From Aliidiomarina celeris (GTDB lineage: Bacteria > Pseudomonadota > Gammaproteobacteria > Enterobacterales > Alteromonadaceae): 64,000 nucleotides of DNA. Positions 36,488 through 45,129 of this stretch are shown in pieces. Made by a program: the position numbers and the translations under genes. How positions within the stretch are numbered: position 1 is the stretch's first letter; each line of letters opens with the position of its first letter. Below the pieces are notes generated by a model. It searched no databases. It saw only the letters and a list, made by a program, of their open reading frames with translations, and was not told where the DNA came from. The stretch is from positions 62,001 to 126,000 of the forward strand of contig NZ_QMIL01000003.1 in NCBI RefSeq assembly GCF_003316875.1. The letters run 5' to 3'.

Positions 36488-36587
36488 ATTTGCTTTCCTG
36501 AGAGTTGCCTAACGCTCTGTTGCCCTTACAGTCACTTGCACTGTTTTACACCTTCATTAACGGTGCCTTGAAATGACTGCATTGAGA

Positions 36588-38330
36588 TCATTCAGGATAC
36601 AATGAAACGGGCTGTTCGGAATTGTTAGAGCTTTTTCCTTGGTGCAATGACTGTATCGCTTGCCAGAGCGCTTTTCCGCCTGTCCATATAGGTTGGTCAG
36701 CGCTATATAGAGAACGCTCAAGCTGATCGAGCGCGTCGATAAAGCTTGCATTACTGGCAAAGGCGCTACGAAGCTGACGAAGGGTTGCAGGCCGTCCAGT
36801 GCGCGCTTGCTGCCAAGCCAGAAGCGCTTGTGCAGCGTTCTTAGCATCATTCTTAGCGCAGTGTTGCTTTAATGCATTCAGGCTCGCTCGCGCGTGTTCT
36901 GGCACTTTATTACCGTTGTTTGCTGATGTTGCACGGTGATTCTCTCGCGGCATGCTGCGTTTGCGGTAATATTGCACCCAACCAATGAGAATAGCTGAAG
37001 TGATAAGCCACAACGTGCTGATAATGATTAATAGCCTTGAATCTTGTACTGTCACAGTATCGGAAGTAGGGGGGGCGTTAGCTTCGGTTTGCACTTGCTC
37101 TTCCGTGCTTTGCGCTTCATCGGTAACGTCTGAAAGTGCCGCTGCCCGTGGCGAGGCGACGCCGCCCGGTGGGTTGATGACACTGAGCTCACGCGCAGGA
37201 ACACGAGCATATTCAATTTGCTGAGTTTTTGCATTAAACCAAGCAATTTCAGTTGCTGGCAGGATATAGGTGCCAACTTTCGCCGGAATAATAACCGTGC
37301 TTATGCGCGACTGAGTAATACGGGTGCCTTGGGCGACAAAACTTTCATGCTGAGGCCGCTCTGGGTATATACGCAGCTCCTCAGGCCAAACAGGATTGGG
37401 CTCAGGAAGTTGCTCGGGCCGTACGCCTTCGGCAGTAATCACTAGTGTTCTGGTAATGGGCTCGCCGACCTGCAACACTACGGAGTCTGGGTCCCAGTCT
37501 TCTTCGATCGTTACGTTTTCGCTGACTAACCAAGGCCCAGGGAAATTCTGTGGCCGTGGTTGAATCGACAACGAAATATCGTCGGCATAAAGTGTAACTT
37601 GTTCGGGCCGAGCGAAACCAGTCAGACTTCGCGTGCTCGCTCCTCTGTATACGCCATCGAATCGAGCACCAACAATACTCAACTCGCCGCTACGTTGTGG
37701 TGTAATTGCGTATTCTTGGGTGATCACGCGGTATCGTGTGCCATTGACAATCTCCTGTCGCTCGCGGTTTTGAGTGATTTGTTCAATGTCGATATGTTCA
37801 CCTTCAGGCGCAGTCATGCTGCCGCCCTCAAGAGGGATATTCGCTTGCAGGTAAAGCTCTACTTTATAAATGAGCTGTTGCTGCACATAGGCAGATTGGC
37901 TTGAAACTGTGGCCTGCAAAAAGAAGGGGCGTTGTTCGCCATCGCCGGATTGATTGGCTTCTATAACCTCGATGTCAATCGCTTGGGTTGTGTAACCCTC
38001 AATACTAAACGGCGGTATGGTATAGGCGCCCGGGCGGCGCGCCGTTAATCGCACGGTCCAGCTTGTAGTTTGGCTCGCTTGACCATTGATAATTTGCGTC
38101 GATGTGTTAATCGAGGTACTGCCCACCACAAAATCCTGCATAAGTGGCTGTGAGCTAAATGCCCAACGCGGTAAGTCTTCGTTAGCAGTAACAATGAGAT
38201 TAAAAGACTCATTAACGATCACTGGGTTGCGGTCGACACGAACAGACACTTCAAGTGTATTCGCTTGACTGGCTAGGCTGGCGAATAAAACCCCGCATAA
38301 GCACAAATAACCCCATAAACTACGCTTCAT
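36588..38330 (-). CDS. batD: BatD family protein
   Basis: Several in-frame starts exist. I choose ATG 38330 because GAGGA lies about 11 nt upstream and it yields a proper signal peptide (MKRSLWGYLCLCGVLFASLASQA); ATG 38348, overlapping the previous stop, is the alternative. The product is about 580 residues. The periplasmic part has repeated Ig-like beta domains (EVSVRVDRNPVIVNESFNLIV; WTVRLTARRPGAYTIPPFSIEG). A membrane segment lies near residue 440 (LLIIISTLWLITSAILIGWVQYY), and a cytoplasmic helical tail of about 120 residues follows. BatD occurs at the end of MoxR-Bat operons; Bacteroides BatD was linked to oxygen tolerance, but the mechanism is unknown. Confidence 0.85.
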   Translation of the reverse strand: MKRSLWGYLCLCGVLFASLASQANTLEVSVRVDRNPVIVNESFNLIVTANEDLPRWAFSSQPLMQDFVVGSTSINTSTQIINGQASQTTSWTVRLTARRPGAYTIPPFSIEGYTTQAIDIEVIEANQSGDGEQRPFFLQATVSSQSAYVQQQLIYKVELYLQANIPLEGGSMTAPEGEHIDIEQITQNRERQEIVNGTRYRVITQEYAITPQRSGELSIVGARFDGVYRGASTRSLTGFARPEQVTLYADDISLSIQPRPQNFPGPWLVSENVTIEEDWDPDSVVLQVGEPITRTLVITAEGVRPEQLPEPNPVWPEELRIYPERPQHESFVAQGTRITQSRISTVIIPAKVGTYILPATEIAWFNAKTQQIEYARVPARELSVINPPGGVASPRAAALSDVTDEAQSTEEQVQTEANAPPTSDTVTVQDSRLLIIISTLWLITSAILIGWVQYYRKRSMPRENHRATSANNGNKVPEHARASLNALKQHCAKNDAKNAAQALLAWQQARTGRPATLRQLRSAFASNASFIDALDQLERSLYSADQPIWTGGKALWQAIQSLHQGKSSNNSEQPVSLYPE

Positions 38331-38347
38331 TGCAGTTAATATCCTCA

Positions 38348-40156
38348 TCAATTAAATCGTTGGCCGCGGCGCTTTTGCGCCTCTATTCTGAGCCGGTTTC
38401 TTAACAAGAATGCCGGATCGTCGGGAATGCGCCGTAACAGCTGCTCAAGTTGTGCTTTTTCTTCGTCGGATAGATTGTCCCAAGCTTCCTCGAGTGCTTC
38501 CGTGTCGACTGGCTCTTGTGGCTCTGGGTGCGCGTCGCTTTCGCTTTGTTCTTGCTGTTCTTGTTCTTCCTGTTGGGCTTCTTGGGCTTCACTGTCGGAT
38601 TGCGATTGCTCGGATTGGGCATCGCTATCTTGCTCCGACTGCTCGCTCTCTGAATCCTCTTGTTGCGATTGTTGGTTTTGCTCTTGCTCTTGCTCTTGCT
38701 CTTGTTCTTGCTGTTGTTGAAGTAACTCCTCAACCAATGCTTTGTTTTCTGCGGCTTGTAACCAGTCTGGGCGTTGTTGCAATGCTTGTTCGTACGCCTT
38801 AATAGCCGATTCGAGTGCTCCGGCTTGAGCGAGACTATTGCCCTTATTGTAATGCGCCTCGGCAGTGTCGAGCTGCTCAAAGTAGCGACTAGCACGCTCA
38901 TAATCGCCGGCGCGATAGGCCGCCATACCTTGCAGCATTGGATTGTCAGTGCGTTCGGCAGCCTCGGCTGCGGCTGCAAAACGTTCTTGTTGGTAGGCCG
39001 ATAGGGCGCGTTGTTGTGGATTGCGAAAGAAATCTGTTAGCCGTTGGGTAAAACTCAGTGCAGGCTCCGAAAAAGGCTCTGTTTGCGTGTTCGCTTGGGC
39101 TTGTGCAAAACTCGCGGGGCTATAAAAATTAACCGAAACCAACCCTACTATGAATAGCGGAAGAAACACGCTAAAGAGCTGCAGCTGACGTGCAAGCAGT
39201 ATTAACAGCGGCAGTAGGAGCAAGGCGAGGTAGGGAGCAAAGTCGACCCATTCGTCGTAGTTTCGGAGGCTGTCTTGAACTGCAGAATCAAGGGTGAGCG
39301 GGCGCAATGCTAAGAGTGCCTCAATATCTCTACTCTCGGGGTCTAAGCGCGCAAAAATGCCGCCTGTGTCGTTACTAATTTGTTCTAAGTAAGAGGGAAT
39401 GAGCCGAGGAATAATAAGTGCGCCTTGCCGTGTTCTGAGCAGTTCGCCGTTTTCCGCCCGCACCGGCGCGCCGTCATTGGTTCCCGCTGCAATAATAGAG
39501 ACACGATAAGAGTGTTGACGCAGAAATTGGCGAATGTCTTCCATGTGAGTACGATCAATACTTCCCGTCAGCCAAAATATATCGGCTTGTTCCATGCCTG
39601 CTTGCGACAGTAATTGGTGCGCTTCACGAAAGCCTGCCACAGGGTCGTGGCCTGCTATTGGCATCACTTCAGGGCTCAGTGCCGTGAGTAAATGGGTGAG
39701 GTTGTCAGGGTCTCGGGTGAGTGGCGCAATGGTAAATGCGTCGCCCGCGTAGGCCACTAAACCGGTTTGGCCTTCCGTTAGACCTTTAATAAGATCCTGT
39801 GCTTTAAATTTGAGCAGGCTGTGGCGATCGGGAGCTACGTCGGTTGCACGAGTCGCCATGTTCATGTCCATGAGAATGACTTGCGCGCGCTCGGTTGAAA
39901 AAACCGGTGCCTGTCGTTTTTGCCAACTTGGCCCCGCCGCGGCGATACTGGCAATTAGCCAGCACACCAGCATAAGCCATAGTGGGTTCTTGATGCTTTT
40001 CACGCGCTCAATACGGAGATGTGTGAGTAAATGCGGCGCCACCATTTGTTGCAGGCTGAATTGTTCGCGTTTTGCCTTACGCCAGAGCGGAATAAGGAAA
40101 AGCAAGGGTAACACGCTTAGCAGCCAAAGCGGGCGGATAAAGTGAAACTCAATCAT
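38348..40156 (-). CDS. VWA-TPR fusion protein (BatB/BatC type)
   Basis: This 602-residue membrane protein joins two functions often encoded separately. Two N-terminal membrane segments (about 8-24, 58-75) precede a VWA domain (about 85-285). A further membrane pair follows (about 305-345), then TPR-like repeats (about 385-470: YRAGDYERASRYFEQLDTAEAHYNKGNSLAQAG). A roughly 90-residue Gln/Glu/Ser/Asp-rich low-complexity stretch and a short C-terminal helical cap complete it. The MIDAS motif, DxSxS in active VWA domains, reads DMNMA, so metal binding is probably altered or lost. It overlaps the batA-like stop by 4 nt (ATGA) and the batD frame at its 3' end. Confidence 0.85.
   Translation of the reverse strand: MIEFHFIRPLWLLSVLPLLFLIPLWRKAKREQFSLQQMVAPHLLTHLRIERVKSIKNPLWLMLVCWLIASIAAAGPSWQKRQAPVFSTERAQVILMDMNMATRATDVAPDRHSLLKFKAQDLIKGLTEGQTGLVAYAGDAFTIAPLTRDPDNLTHLLTALSPEVMPIAGHDPVAGFREAHQLLSQAGMEQADIFWLTGSIDRTHMEDIRQFLRQHSYRVSIIAAGTNDGAPVRAENGELLRTRQGALIIPRLIPSYLEQISNDTGGIFARLDPESRDIEALLALRPLTLDSAVQDSLRNYDEWVDFAPYLALLLLPLLILLARQLQLFSVFLPLFIVGLVSVNFYSPASFAQAQANTQTEPFSEPALSFTQRLTDFFRNPQQRALSAYQQERFAAAAEAAERTDNPMLQGMAAYRAGDYERASRYFEQLDTAEAHYNKGNSLAQAGALESAIKAYEQALQQRPDWLQAAENKALVEELLQQQQEQEQEQEQEQNQQSQQEDSESEQSEQDSDAQSEQSQSDSEAQEAQQEEQEQQEQSESDAHPEPQEPVDTEALEEAWDNLSDEEKAQLEQLLRRIPDDPAFLLRNRLRIEAQKRRGQRFN
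38681..38716 (-). repeat. in-frame hexanucleotide repeat in the VWA-TPR gene
   Basis: Six units of CTCTTG (four perfect, two with one change) lie in tandem. On the coding strand they give alternating Glu-Gln codons in the low-complexity tail. Changes in unit number would keep the frame, so length variation between strains is expected. Confidence 0.85.
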
Positions 40157-41169
40157 GGCTTACCCTCCGTTTCAGGTGCGAGCCTTTGAGCGGTTCGTTT
40201 GTTCAGTAAAACACGCGCAATGCTGTATAACGAAATTAGTAAAAGGGCGAGTAGTAGTGGCCAATGAGCCAAACTCAGTTGTGGGCGAAAGTGCTGTTTG
40301 TCGTCTAAAATGGGTTCAAGTTCGTCGATAATGCGGTAAATTTGCTCCATTTCATTGGTGTTTCGCGCGCGGAAGTATTCGCCGCCGGTGGCTTGAGCGA
40401 GTTGTGACAAGAACACTTCGTCGAGATCTTGGCTTGGGTTAATGCGCCGGTCGCCAAAAATACCTGGAACTATAACTTCGTCGGCCCCGATACCTATAGT
40501 GTGAATTTTAACGTTGTTGTTCTTGGCCAGAAAAAGCGCGTCTTCTCCCGACAGCGAGCCGGCGTTAATCATGCCGTCGGAGAGCATAATGACCACACGT
40601 TCAGTGGCTTCGCGTTCGGTAAAATAACGGATGGCCAGACCCACCGCGTCGCCTAACGCGGTACGCTCACCAACCAAGCCAAACTGAGCTTCTTCCGCCA
40701 ACGTTGCAACGGTTTCTAAGTCGGAGGTAACGGGCACATAGAGATGTGCAGAGTCTCCGTACAATACCAAGCCGATACGGTCACCCTCGCGACGGCGAAT
40801 AAAGTCGGCAAGAATGTGGTGCGCGGCATATAGCCGGCTTACCCGCTGCCCGTTCATGGTCATGTCGTCCATTTGCATACTACCCGACATGTCGAGCGCA
40901 ATCATCACTTCGCGGGCTTCAGTGGCTAAGGGAATGGGTGAGCCGAGCCAGCGGGGCTGCGCGGCGGCAGTCACCGTTAGCGCCCAAATAAACAATGGCA
41001 ATACGTAGCGCCACCATAGGGTGGGTTGTTGTACCTTCAATTCAGGTAATCGCTTTTGAATGCCGGGAAAGTAAATGCGCTGAGTACCACGCTCTTTGCG
41101 CTTAAAAAACAGCAAAGCAAGAGGCGCGGGAATGACCAAAAGAAGCCACGGCAGGCCAAACTCAAACAT
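40153..41169 (-). CDS. VWA domain membrane protein (BatA type)
   Basis: This 338-residue protein has an N-terminal membrane pair (about 5-22 and 55-72). A VWA domain spans about 85-270, with an intact MIDAS (ALDMSGSMQ, GERTALGDAVGLA, MLSDGMINAG). A C-terminal membrane helix (about 305-325) completes it, the standard BatA plan with the VWA domain outside the cytoplasm. It overlaps the DUF4381 gene by 8 nt and the next VWA gene by 4 nt, so all are translated from one transcript. It probably binds a partner through metal-dependent contacts, unlike the degenerate VWA encoded next to it. Confidence 0.9.
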   Translation of the reverse strand: MFEFGLPWLLLVIPAPLALLFFKRKERGTQRIYFPGIQKRLPELKVQQPTLWWRYVLPLFIWALTVTAAAQPRWLGSPIPLATEAREVMIALDMSGSMQMDDMTMNGQRVSRLYAAHHILADFIRRREGDRIGLVLYGDSAHLYVPVTSDLETVATLAEEAQFGLVGERTALGDAVGLAIRYFTEREATERVVIMLSDGMINAGSLSGEDALFLAKNNNVKIHTIGIGADEVIVPGIFGDRRINPSQDLDEVFLSQLAQATGGEYFRARNTNEMEQIYRIIDELEPILDDKQHFRPQLSLAHWPLLLALLLISLYSIARVLLNKRTAQRLAPETEGKP

Positions 41170-41620
41170 GCTTCAGTGCTCCTGTTGCCTGTAGCCAACG
41201 CAATGCAAAGTTGCGGTACTGCTCAATATGTTCAGGCGCACTGCGCTGATAAAGCGCTTGGCCAAGTTCACTGCAGCTTTGCTCAGAGAGCTGCTGTGCT
41301 GCCGGCAATTGCTGGTTGAGTTGTGTAATAAATTGAACCCCCGAACTCAGTAAAATTATTTCATGGTTCGTTGAGTAGGCTCTAATGGCAACGCGCAGGC
41401 CAATACTAATGTGGGCGATATCGTTTGCGCTTTGTACCGTGCCAATGCAGGATTTTAAAAGCTTCAATTTATGTTTACGGCGCCGCAAATGCACGAACAC
41501 GATCGCTACTGCAATAACCAACACGCTAAGTAGCAGCCACCAGCCAATGCCAAGCGGCCACCAGTGAACGGATTGCAATTCGCTAATGTCGTGCAACTGT
41601 TCGAGCGGATTTGCATTCAT
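41162..41620 (-). CDS. DUF4381 small membrane protein
   Basis: I place the start at ATG 41620, which overlaps the DUF58 stop as ATGA; an upstream in-frame start at 41644 lacks a ribosome site. The 152-residue product has one membrane helix (about 23-43, WPLGIGWWLLLSVLVIAVAIVFVHL) and a basic cytoplasmic stretch (RRRKHKLKLLK). A helical domain of about 95 residues with the family-like ISIGLRVAIRAYSTN segment follows. DUF4381 proteins are regular members of MoxR-Bat operons and have no known activity. Confidence 0.85.
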   Translation of the reverse strand: MNANPLEQLHDISELQSVHWWPLGIGWWLLLSVLVIAVAIVFVHLRRRKHKLKLLKSCIGTVQSANDIAHISIGLRVAIRAYSTNHEIILLSSGVQFITQLNQQLPAAQQLSEQSCSELGQALYQRSAPEHIEQYRNFALRWLQATGALKHV

Positions 41621-42573
41621 AATCGGCGTTTTCCTCTCGGCCATTGATGTTCTAACGGTAGCGCTGCAGAGATATCGATAACCTGAATGCCACTGGCTTG
41701 AAAAATGTTGTTCTGTTGCTGTTGTAGACGGCCCGCTTTGGCTTGATAGGCTTCTCGAAAATGGGCTGCTTGGGCATGCAAGATCCCGTGATAATCACCA
41801 TCTTGGACTGCGAGACTTGTGTTGGCATGAAGTGGCAATTGATGCTCAAGTGGATCGCTGATCCGCACTGCAGTAACGGTATTGTGGCGTTTAAGTCCTT
41901 TCAATAAGGCAACTGAGTCGTCGTTTAAGTCGGTGAAGTCACTGATTAGGAGAACGTCGGAGCCCGGATGCACAATTTTAAGCAAACGTTGGAGTTGCAT
42001 GTTTAAGTGCTCAGTTTTCACTGAGTCGATAGCCGCCGCTTCGGCATGACTACGATGGAGCAATTGAATAAATTGCATAACGCCTTTAGTGCGCGCCTGA
42101 AGTTTAATGTCATGGGCTTGTGTTTGACTAAAGAAGAGCCCGCCAATACGGTCACCACGTTGCACTGTTCCCCAAGCAATGGCGGCCGCCGTGTGCGCCG
42201 CACACACCGATTTAAATAGCAATTGGCTGCCAAACTGCATACTGGCACTCAGGTCGACACAAACAAAAACGGGCCGCTCCTTTTCTTCTCGAAAAAGCTT
42301 GGTGTGTGTTTTCCCTGTCCGAGCGGTCACACGCCAATCGATAGCGCGAATATCGTCGCCAGCTTGATAATGCCTTACTTCGTCGAATTCCATGCCGCGG
42401 CCGCGCCATGCGCTGCGCTTTGCGCCTTGTTGTGCGCTACGGCCTCGATCTGCAGAGTAGGGCGGCATAATGGGGAAACGTTGGTAATAGAGCATTTCTT
42501 TAATGCTGGCGGTAATGCCATTACTTTGCCAACGGGCTAACCAGTCGCCTGCATTTTGCACATGAGCGGTCAT
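41617..42573 (-). CDS. DUF58 domain protein of the MoxR cluster
   Basis: This 318-residue protein has the DUF58 core at about residues 50-135 (GRGMEFDEVRHYQAGDDIRAIDWRVTARTGKTHTKLF). It is followed by a VWA-like region beginning VCVDLSASMQFGS, which carries a DLSAS MIDAS. No membrane segment is present, unlike many DUF58 proteins, so it is probably cytosolic and near the MoxR ATPase. The start directly follows the moxR stop (TAAATG), implying coupled translation. DUF58 function is not established. Confidence 0.9.
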   Translation of the reverse strand: MTAHVQNAGDWLARWQSNGITASIKEMLYYQRFPIMPPYSADRGRSAQQGAKRSAWRGRGMEFDEVRHYQAGDDIRAIDWRVTARTGKTHTKLFREEKERPVFVCVDLSASMQFGSQLLFKSVCAAHTAAAIAWGTVQRGDRIGGLFFSQTQAHDIKLQARTKGVMQFIQLLHRSHAEAAAIDSVKTEHLNMQLQRLLKIVHPGSDVLLISDFTDLNDDSVALLKGLKRHNTVTAVRISDPLEHQLPLHANTSLAVQDGDYHGILHAQAAHFREAYQAKAGRLQQQQNNIFQASGIQVIDISAALPLEHQWPRGKRRL

Positions 42574-43533
42574 TTACAGCACCGGTACCTTCATTAAAAT
42601 TCGGTCAATTACTTGATCTTTACTGATGCCTTCCGCTTCAGCGTCGTAGCTTAGAATAATCCGATGGCGTAACACCTGATGCAGCATACCTTGCACGTCT
42701 TCTGGCGTAACAAAGTCGCGGCCAGCCAACCAAGCTCGGGCGCGGGCGCAGCGGTCAAGTGCAATGGTCGCGCGAGGGCTGGCACCTACTTGTAGCCACT
42801 GTGCGAGCTCGTTGTCGTACTCGCCAGGTTGGCGTGTGGCCATAATGAGTGCCACCAAGTACTGCTCTACGGAGGCTTCCATATGAATATTCAACACGGC
42901 CTTACGGGCAGCGAAGATATCGCTTTGTGACACAGGCGTTACTGGAGCCGTCGGCCGACTTGCTGACTCGGCGCGATTCAAACGGAGAATCTCTAATTCT
43001 GTTGTCGCATTTGGATAATCAACCACTAAATGCATTAAAAACCGGTCGAGTTGCGCTTCGGGAAGTGGGTAGGTACCTTCTTGCTCCAACGGGTTTTGCG
43101 TCGCCATTACGGTAAACAAAGGCGGTAAGGGGTAGGTACGCTTGCCCACAGTAATTTGCCGCTCCGCCATGGCTTCTAACAGTGCCGATTGCACCTTCGC
43201 TGGGGCGCGGTTAATTTCGTCGGCGAGCACCAAGTTGTGAAACAACGGGCCACGCTGAAATTTAAACTCGCCGGTTTCGGGGCGATAAATGTCAGTTCCG
43301 GTTAAATCCGCGGGCAATAAGTCTGGGGTAAATTGAATACGATGAAAATCGCCCTCAATACCGTTCGCTAAAGCTTGAATGGCACGGGTTTTAGCAAGGC
43401 CTGGTGGGCCTTCAACGAGTAAGTGGCCGTCGGCTAAAATAGCAATCAGTAAGTGCTCGACAAGGTCTGGTTGCCCTAGAATTTGCTGTTCCAAATAATT
43501 TTTTAACTGGCTAAATTGAGCTACAGCGCTCAT
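42574..43533 (-). CDS. MoxR family AAA+ ATPase
   Basis: This 319-residue protein is the first gene of the Bat operon. The start at 43533 (MSAVAQFSQLKNYLEQQ) has AAAGGAG 8 nt upstream; an earlier in-frame ATG at 43563 lacks one. Motifs: Walker A GPPGLAKTR (K and T kept, a MoxR-type variant), Walker B LVLADEINRAPAKVQSALLEAMAE, sensor-1 VMATQNPLEQEGTYPLPEAQLDRF, and sensor-2/lid GASPRATIALDRCARARA. MoxR ATPases act as chaperones that insert metals or activate VWA-domain partners; here four VWA-like or Bat proteins are encoded downstream. Confidence 0.93.
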   Translation of the reverse strand: MSAVAQFSQLKNYLEQQILGQPDLVEHLLIAILADGHLLVEGPPGLAKTRAIQALANGIEGDFHRIQFTPDLLPADLTGTDIYRPETGEFKFQRGPLFHNLVLADEINRAPAKVQSALLEAMAERQITVGKRTYPLPPLFTVMATQNPLEQEGTYPLPEAQLDRFLMHLVVDYPNATTELEILRLNRAESASRPTAPVTPVSQSDIFAARKAVLNIHMEASVEQYLVALIMATRQPGEYDNELAQWLQVGASPRATIALDRCARARAWLAGRDFVTPEDVQGMLHQVLRHRIILSYDAEAEGISKDQVIDRILMKVPVL

Positions 43534-43705
43534 TCGAATGGCTCCTTTTATGGCAGGCCGCACGCCTACTGTGTATGGTGAAGAAAGCTGCTAAACGGTA
43601 TTGTAAGAAGTCTATAACTCCGCATAGGCTGCTCTGACCCTAGAGGAAGGCAGAGGTTCCCAAAGCAAAACACCACTTTAGCAGCTTTTTAAATAACTCT
43701 CTGCT

Positions 43706-43734
43706 TTGATTAATATAAGGATAGAGTTTATAAA
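43706..43734 (+). promoter_or_regulatory. fadI-fadJ promoter
   Basis: TTGATT (43706-43711), 17 nt, TATAAA (43729-43734). It is the best promoter in the 282-bp gap between moxR and fadI and would start transcription near 43741, upstream of the FadR-type site. Confidence 0.65.
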
Positions 43735-43781
43735 ACCAAGGTTTCTTTCTGTGTAAGAAATCGTTAGAATCGAGAACTCAT

Positions 43782-43798
43782 TCGTGGTCAGACCAGTA
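43782..43798. promoter_or_regulatory. FadR-type operator
   Basis: The perfect palindrome TGGTC-A-GACCA (43785-43795) is the core of the FadR consensus (AACTGGTCNGACCAGTT). It lies 20 bp before the fadI start and downstream of the predicted transcription start, where FadR binding would block expression until long-chain acyl-CoA appears. Confidence 0.75.
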
Positions 43799-43815
43799 AT
43801 GGATAGGGGATAAAC

Positions 43816-45129
43816 ATGTCATCACCACAACGGCCTGTTAAAACAGCAAGCGGCGACCGTATTGCCATAGTCGCGGGATTACGTACACCGTTCGCCAAGC
43901 AGGCGACGTATTTTCACGGTGTGTCGGCGCTCGATATGGGCAAAATGGTTGTGCAAGAATTGATTCAGCGGAACGACATTGATCCAGAATTGGTTGAACA
44001 ACTGGTTTTTGGTCAAGTTGTGCAAATGCCTGAAGCGCCTAATATTGCGCGTGAAATTGTGTTGGGCACCTCGTTGCCAGTAAAAACAGACGCCTTTAGT
44101 GTGACGCGCGCGTGTGCCACCAGTTTTCAGTCGGCGATTAGTGTTGCTGAAGCCATGATGGCCGGCACCATTAATATCGCCATTGCCGGTGGTGCCGATT
44201 CTTCCTCCGTGCTTCCTATTGGCGTGTCGAAGAAACTTGGCCGGGCACTGGTCGACCTAAACAAGGCACGAACTTTAGGGCAGCGCTTAGCAATATTCAA
44301 ACGCCTAAGCTTGAAAGATTTGTTGCCGGTACCGCCAGCGGTTGCTGAGTACTCAACAGGTTTGAGCATGGGGCAAACCGCGGAACAAATGGCAAAAAGC
44401 CATGGTATTAGCCGCGAAGATCAAGACAAACTGGCGCACCGCTCGCACACTTTAGCCCACCAAGCCTGGGAAAACGGTTGGTTAACCGACGAAGTGATGA
44501 CCGCACATAATGCGCCTTACAAGACTTATTTGGAGCGCGACAACAATATTCGGGGCAATTCGGAGTTGTCGAGTTATGCCAAGCTGCGGCCCGTGTTTGA
44601 TCGCAAACACGGTACTGTTACCGCAGCGAATGCAACGCCGTTAACCGACGGTGCCTCAGCCGTGCTGATGATGACCGAAAGCCGGGCGAAGGCTTTGGGG
44701 TACACCCCATTGGGTTATATTCGTAGCTATGCGTTCAGTGCCATAGACGTGCATGAGGACATGCTTATGGGGCCGTCTTACGCAACGCCGATAGCCTTGG
44801 AGCGCGCGGGTATGACGTTGCAAGACCTCGATTTAATTGACATGCATGAAGCCTTTGCCGCACAAACCTTAGCGAACGTAAAAATGTTTGCCAGTAAGAA
44901 GTTTGCAGAAGAAAAACTCGGTCGTAGTCATGCAATTGGTGAAATTGACGAGACAAAATTCAACGTCATGGGGAGCTCAATTGCATACGGGCATCCGTTT
45001 GCGGCTACCGGCGCACGCATGATGACGCAAGCTTTACGTGAGTTGCAGCGCCGTGGTGGTGGAACCGCGTTAACAACAGCGTGTGCGGCGGGTGGCCTTG
45101 GCGCTGCCGTAATCTTGGAGACAGAATAA
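43816..45129 (+). CDS. fadI: acetyl-CoA C-acyltransferase FadI (anaerobic-type thiolase)
   Basis: FadI cleaves 3-ketoacyl-CoA in the last step of beta-oxidation and works in a complex with FadJ. The 437-residue thiolase begins [22 protein letters not shown]. The nucleophilic cysteine sits in [14 protein letters not shown]. The C-terminal active-site blocks are [19 protein letters not shown] (His) and [20 protein letters not shown] (Cys). The roughly 435-residue length and order thiolase-then-multifunctional protein distinguish FadI-FadJ from FadA-FadB. Stop and fadJ start overlap by one base (TAATG). Confidence 0.95.
   Translation: MSSPQRPVKTASGDRIAIVAGLRTPFAKQATYFHGVSALDMGKMVVQELIQRNDIDPELVEQLVFGQVVQMPEAPNIAREIVLGTSLPVKTDAFSVTRACATSFQSAISVAEAMMAGTINIAIAGGADSSSVLPIGVSKKLGRALVDLNKARTLGQRLAIFKRLSLKDLLPVPPAVAEYSTGLSMGQTAEQMAKSHGISREDQDKLAHRSHTLAHQAWENGWLTDEVMTAHNAPYKTYLERDNNIRGNSELSSYAKLRPVFDRKHGTVTAANATPLTDGASAVLMMTESRAKALGYTPLGYIRSYAFSAIDVHEDMLMGPSYATPIALERAGMTLQDLDLIDMHEAFAAQTLANVKMFASKKFAEEKLGRSHAIGEIDETKFNVMGSSIAYGHPFAATGARMMTQALRELQRRGGGTALTTACAAGGLGAAVILETE

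Noticed and set aside
38410-38802. 130-codon plus-strand frame opposite the VWA-TPR gene
   Set aside because: Produced by reading the Glu/Gln-rich repeats in antisense (runs of LALALALV); no ribosome site or family match.
43534-43815. possible phage or IS attachment around the moxR-fadI gap
   Set aside because: No inverted ends, target duplication or transposase; the gap is explained by divergent promoters and the FadR-type site.
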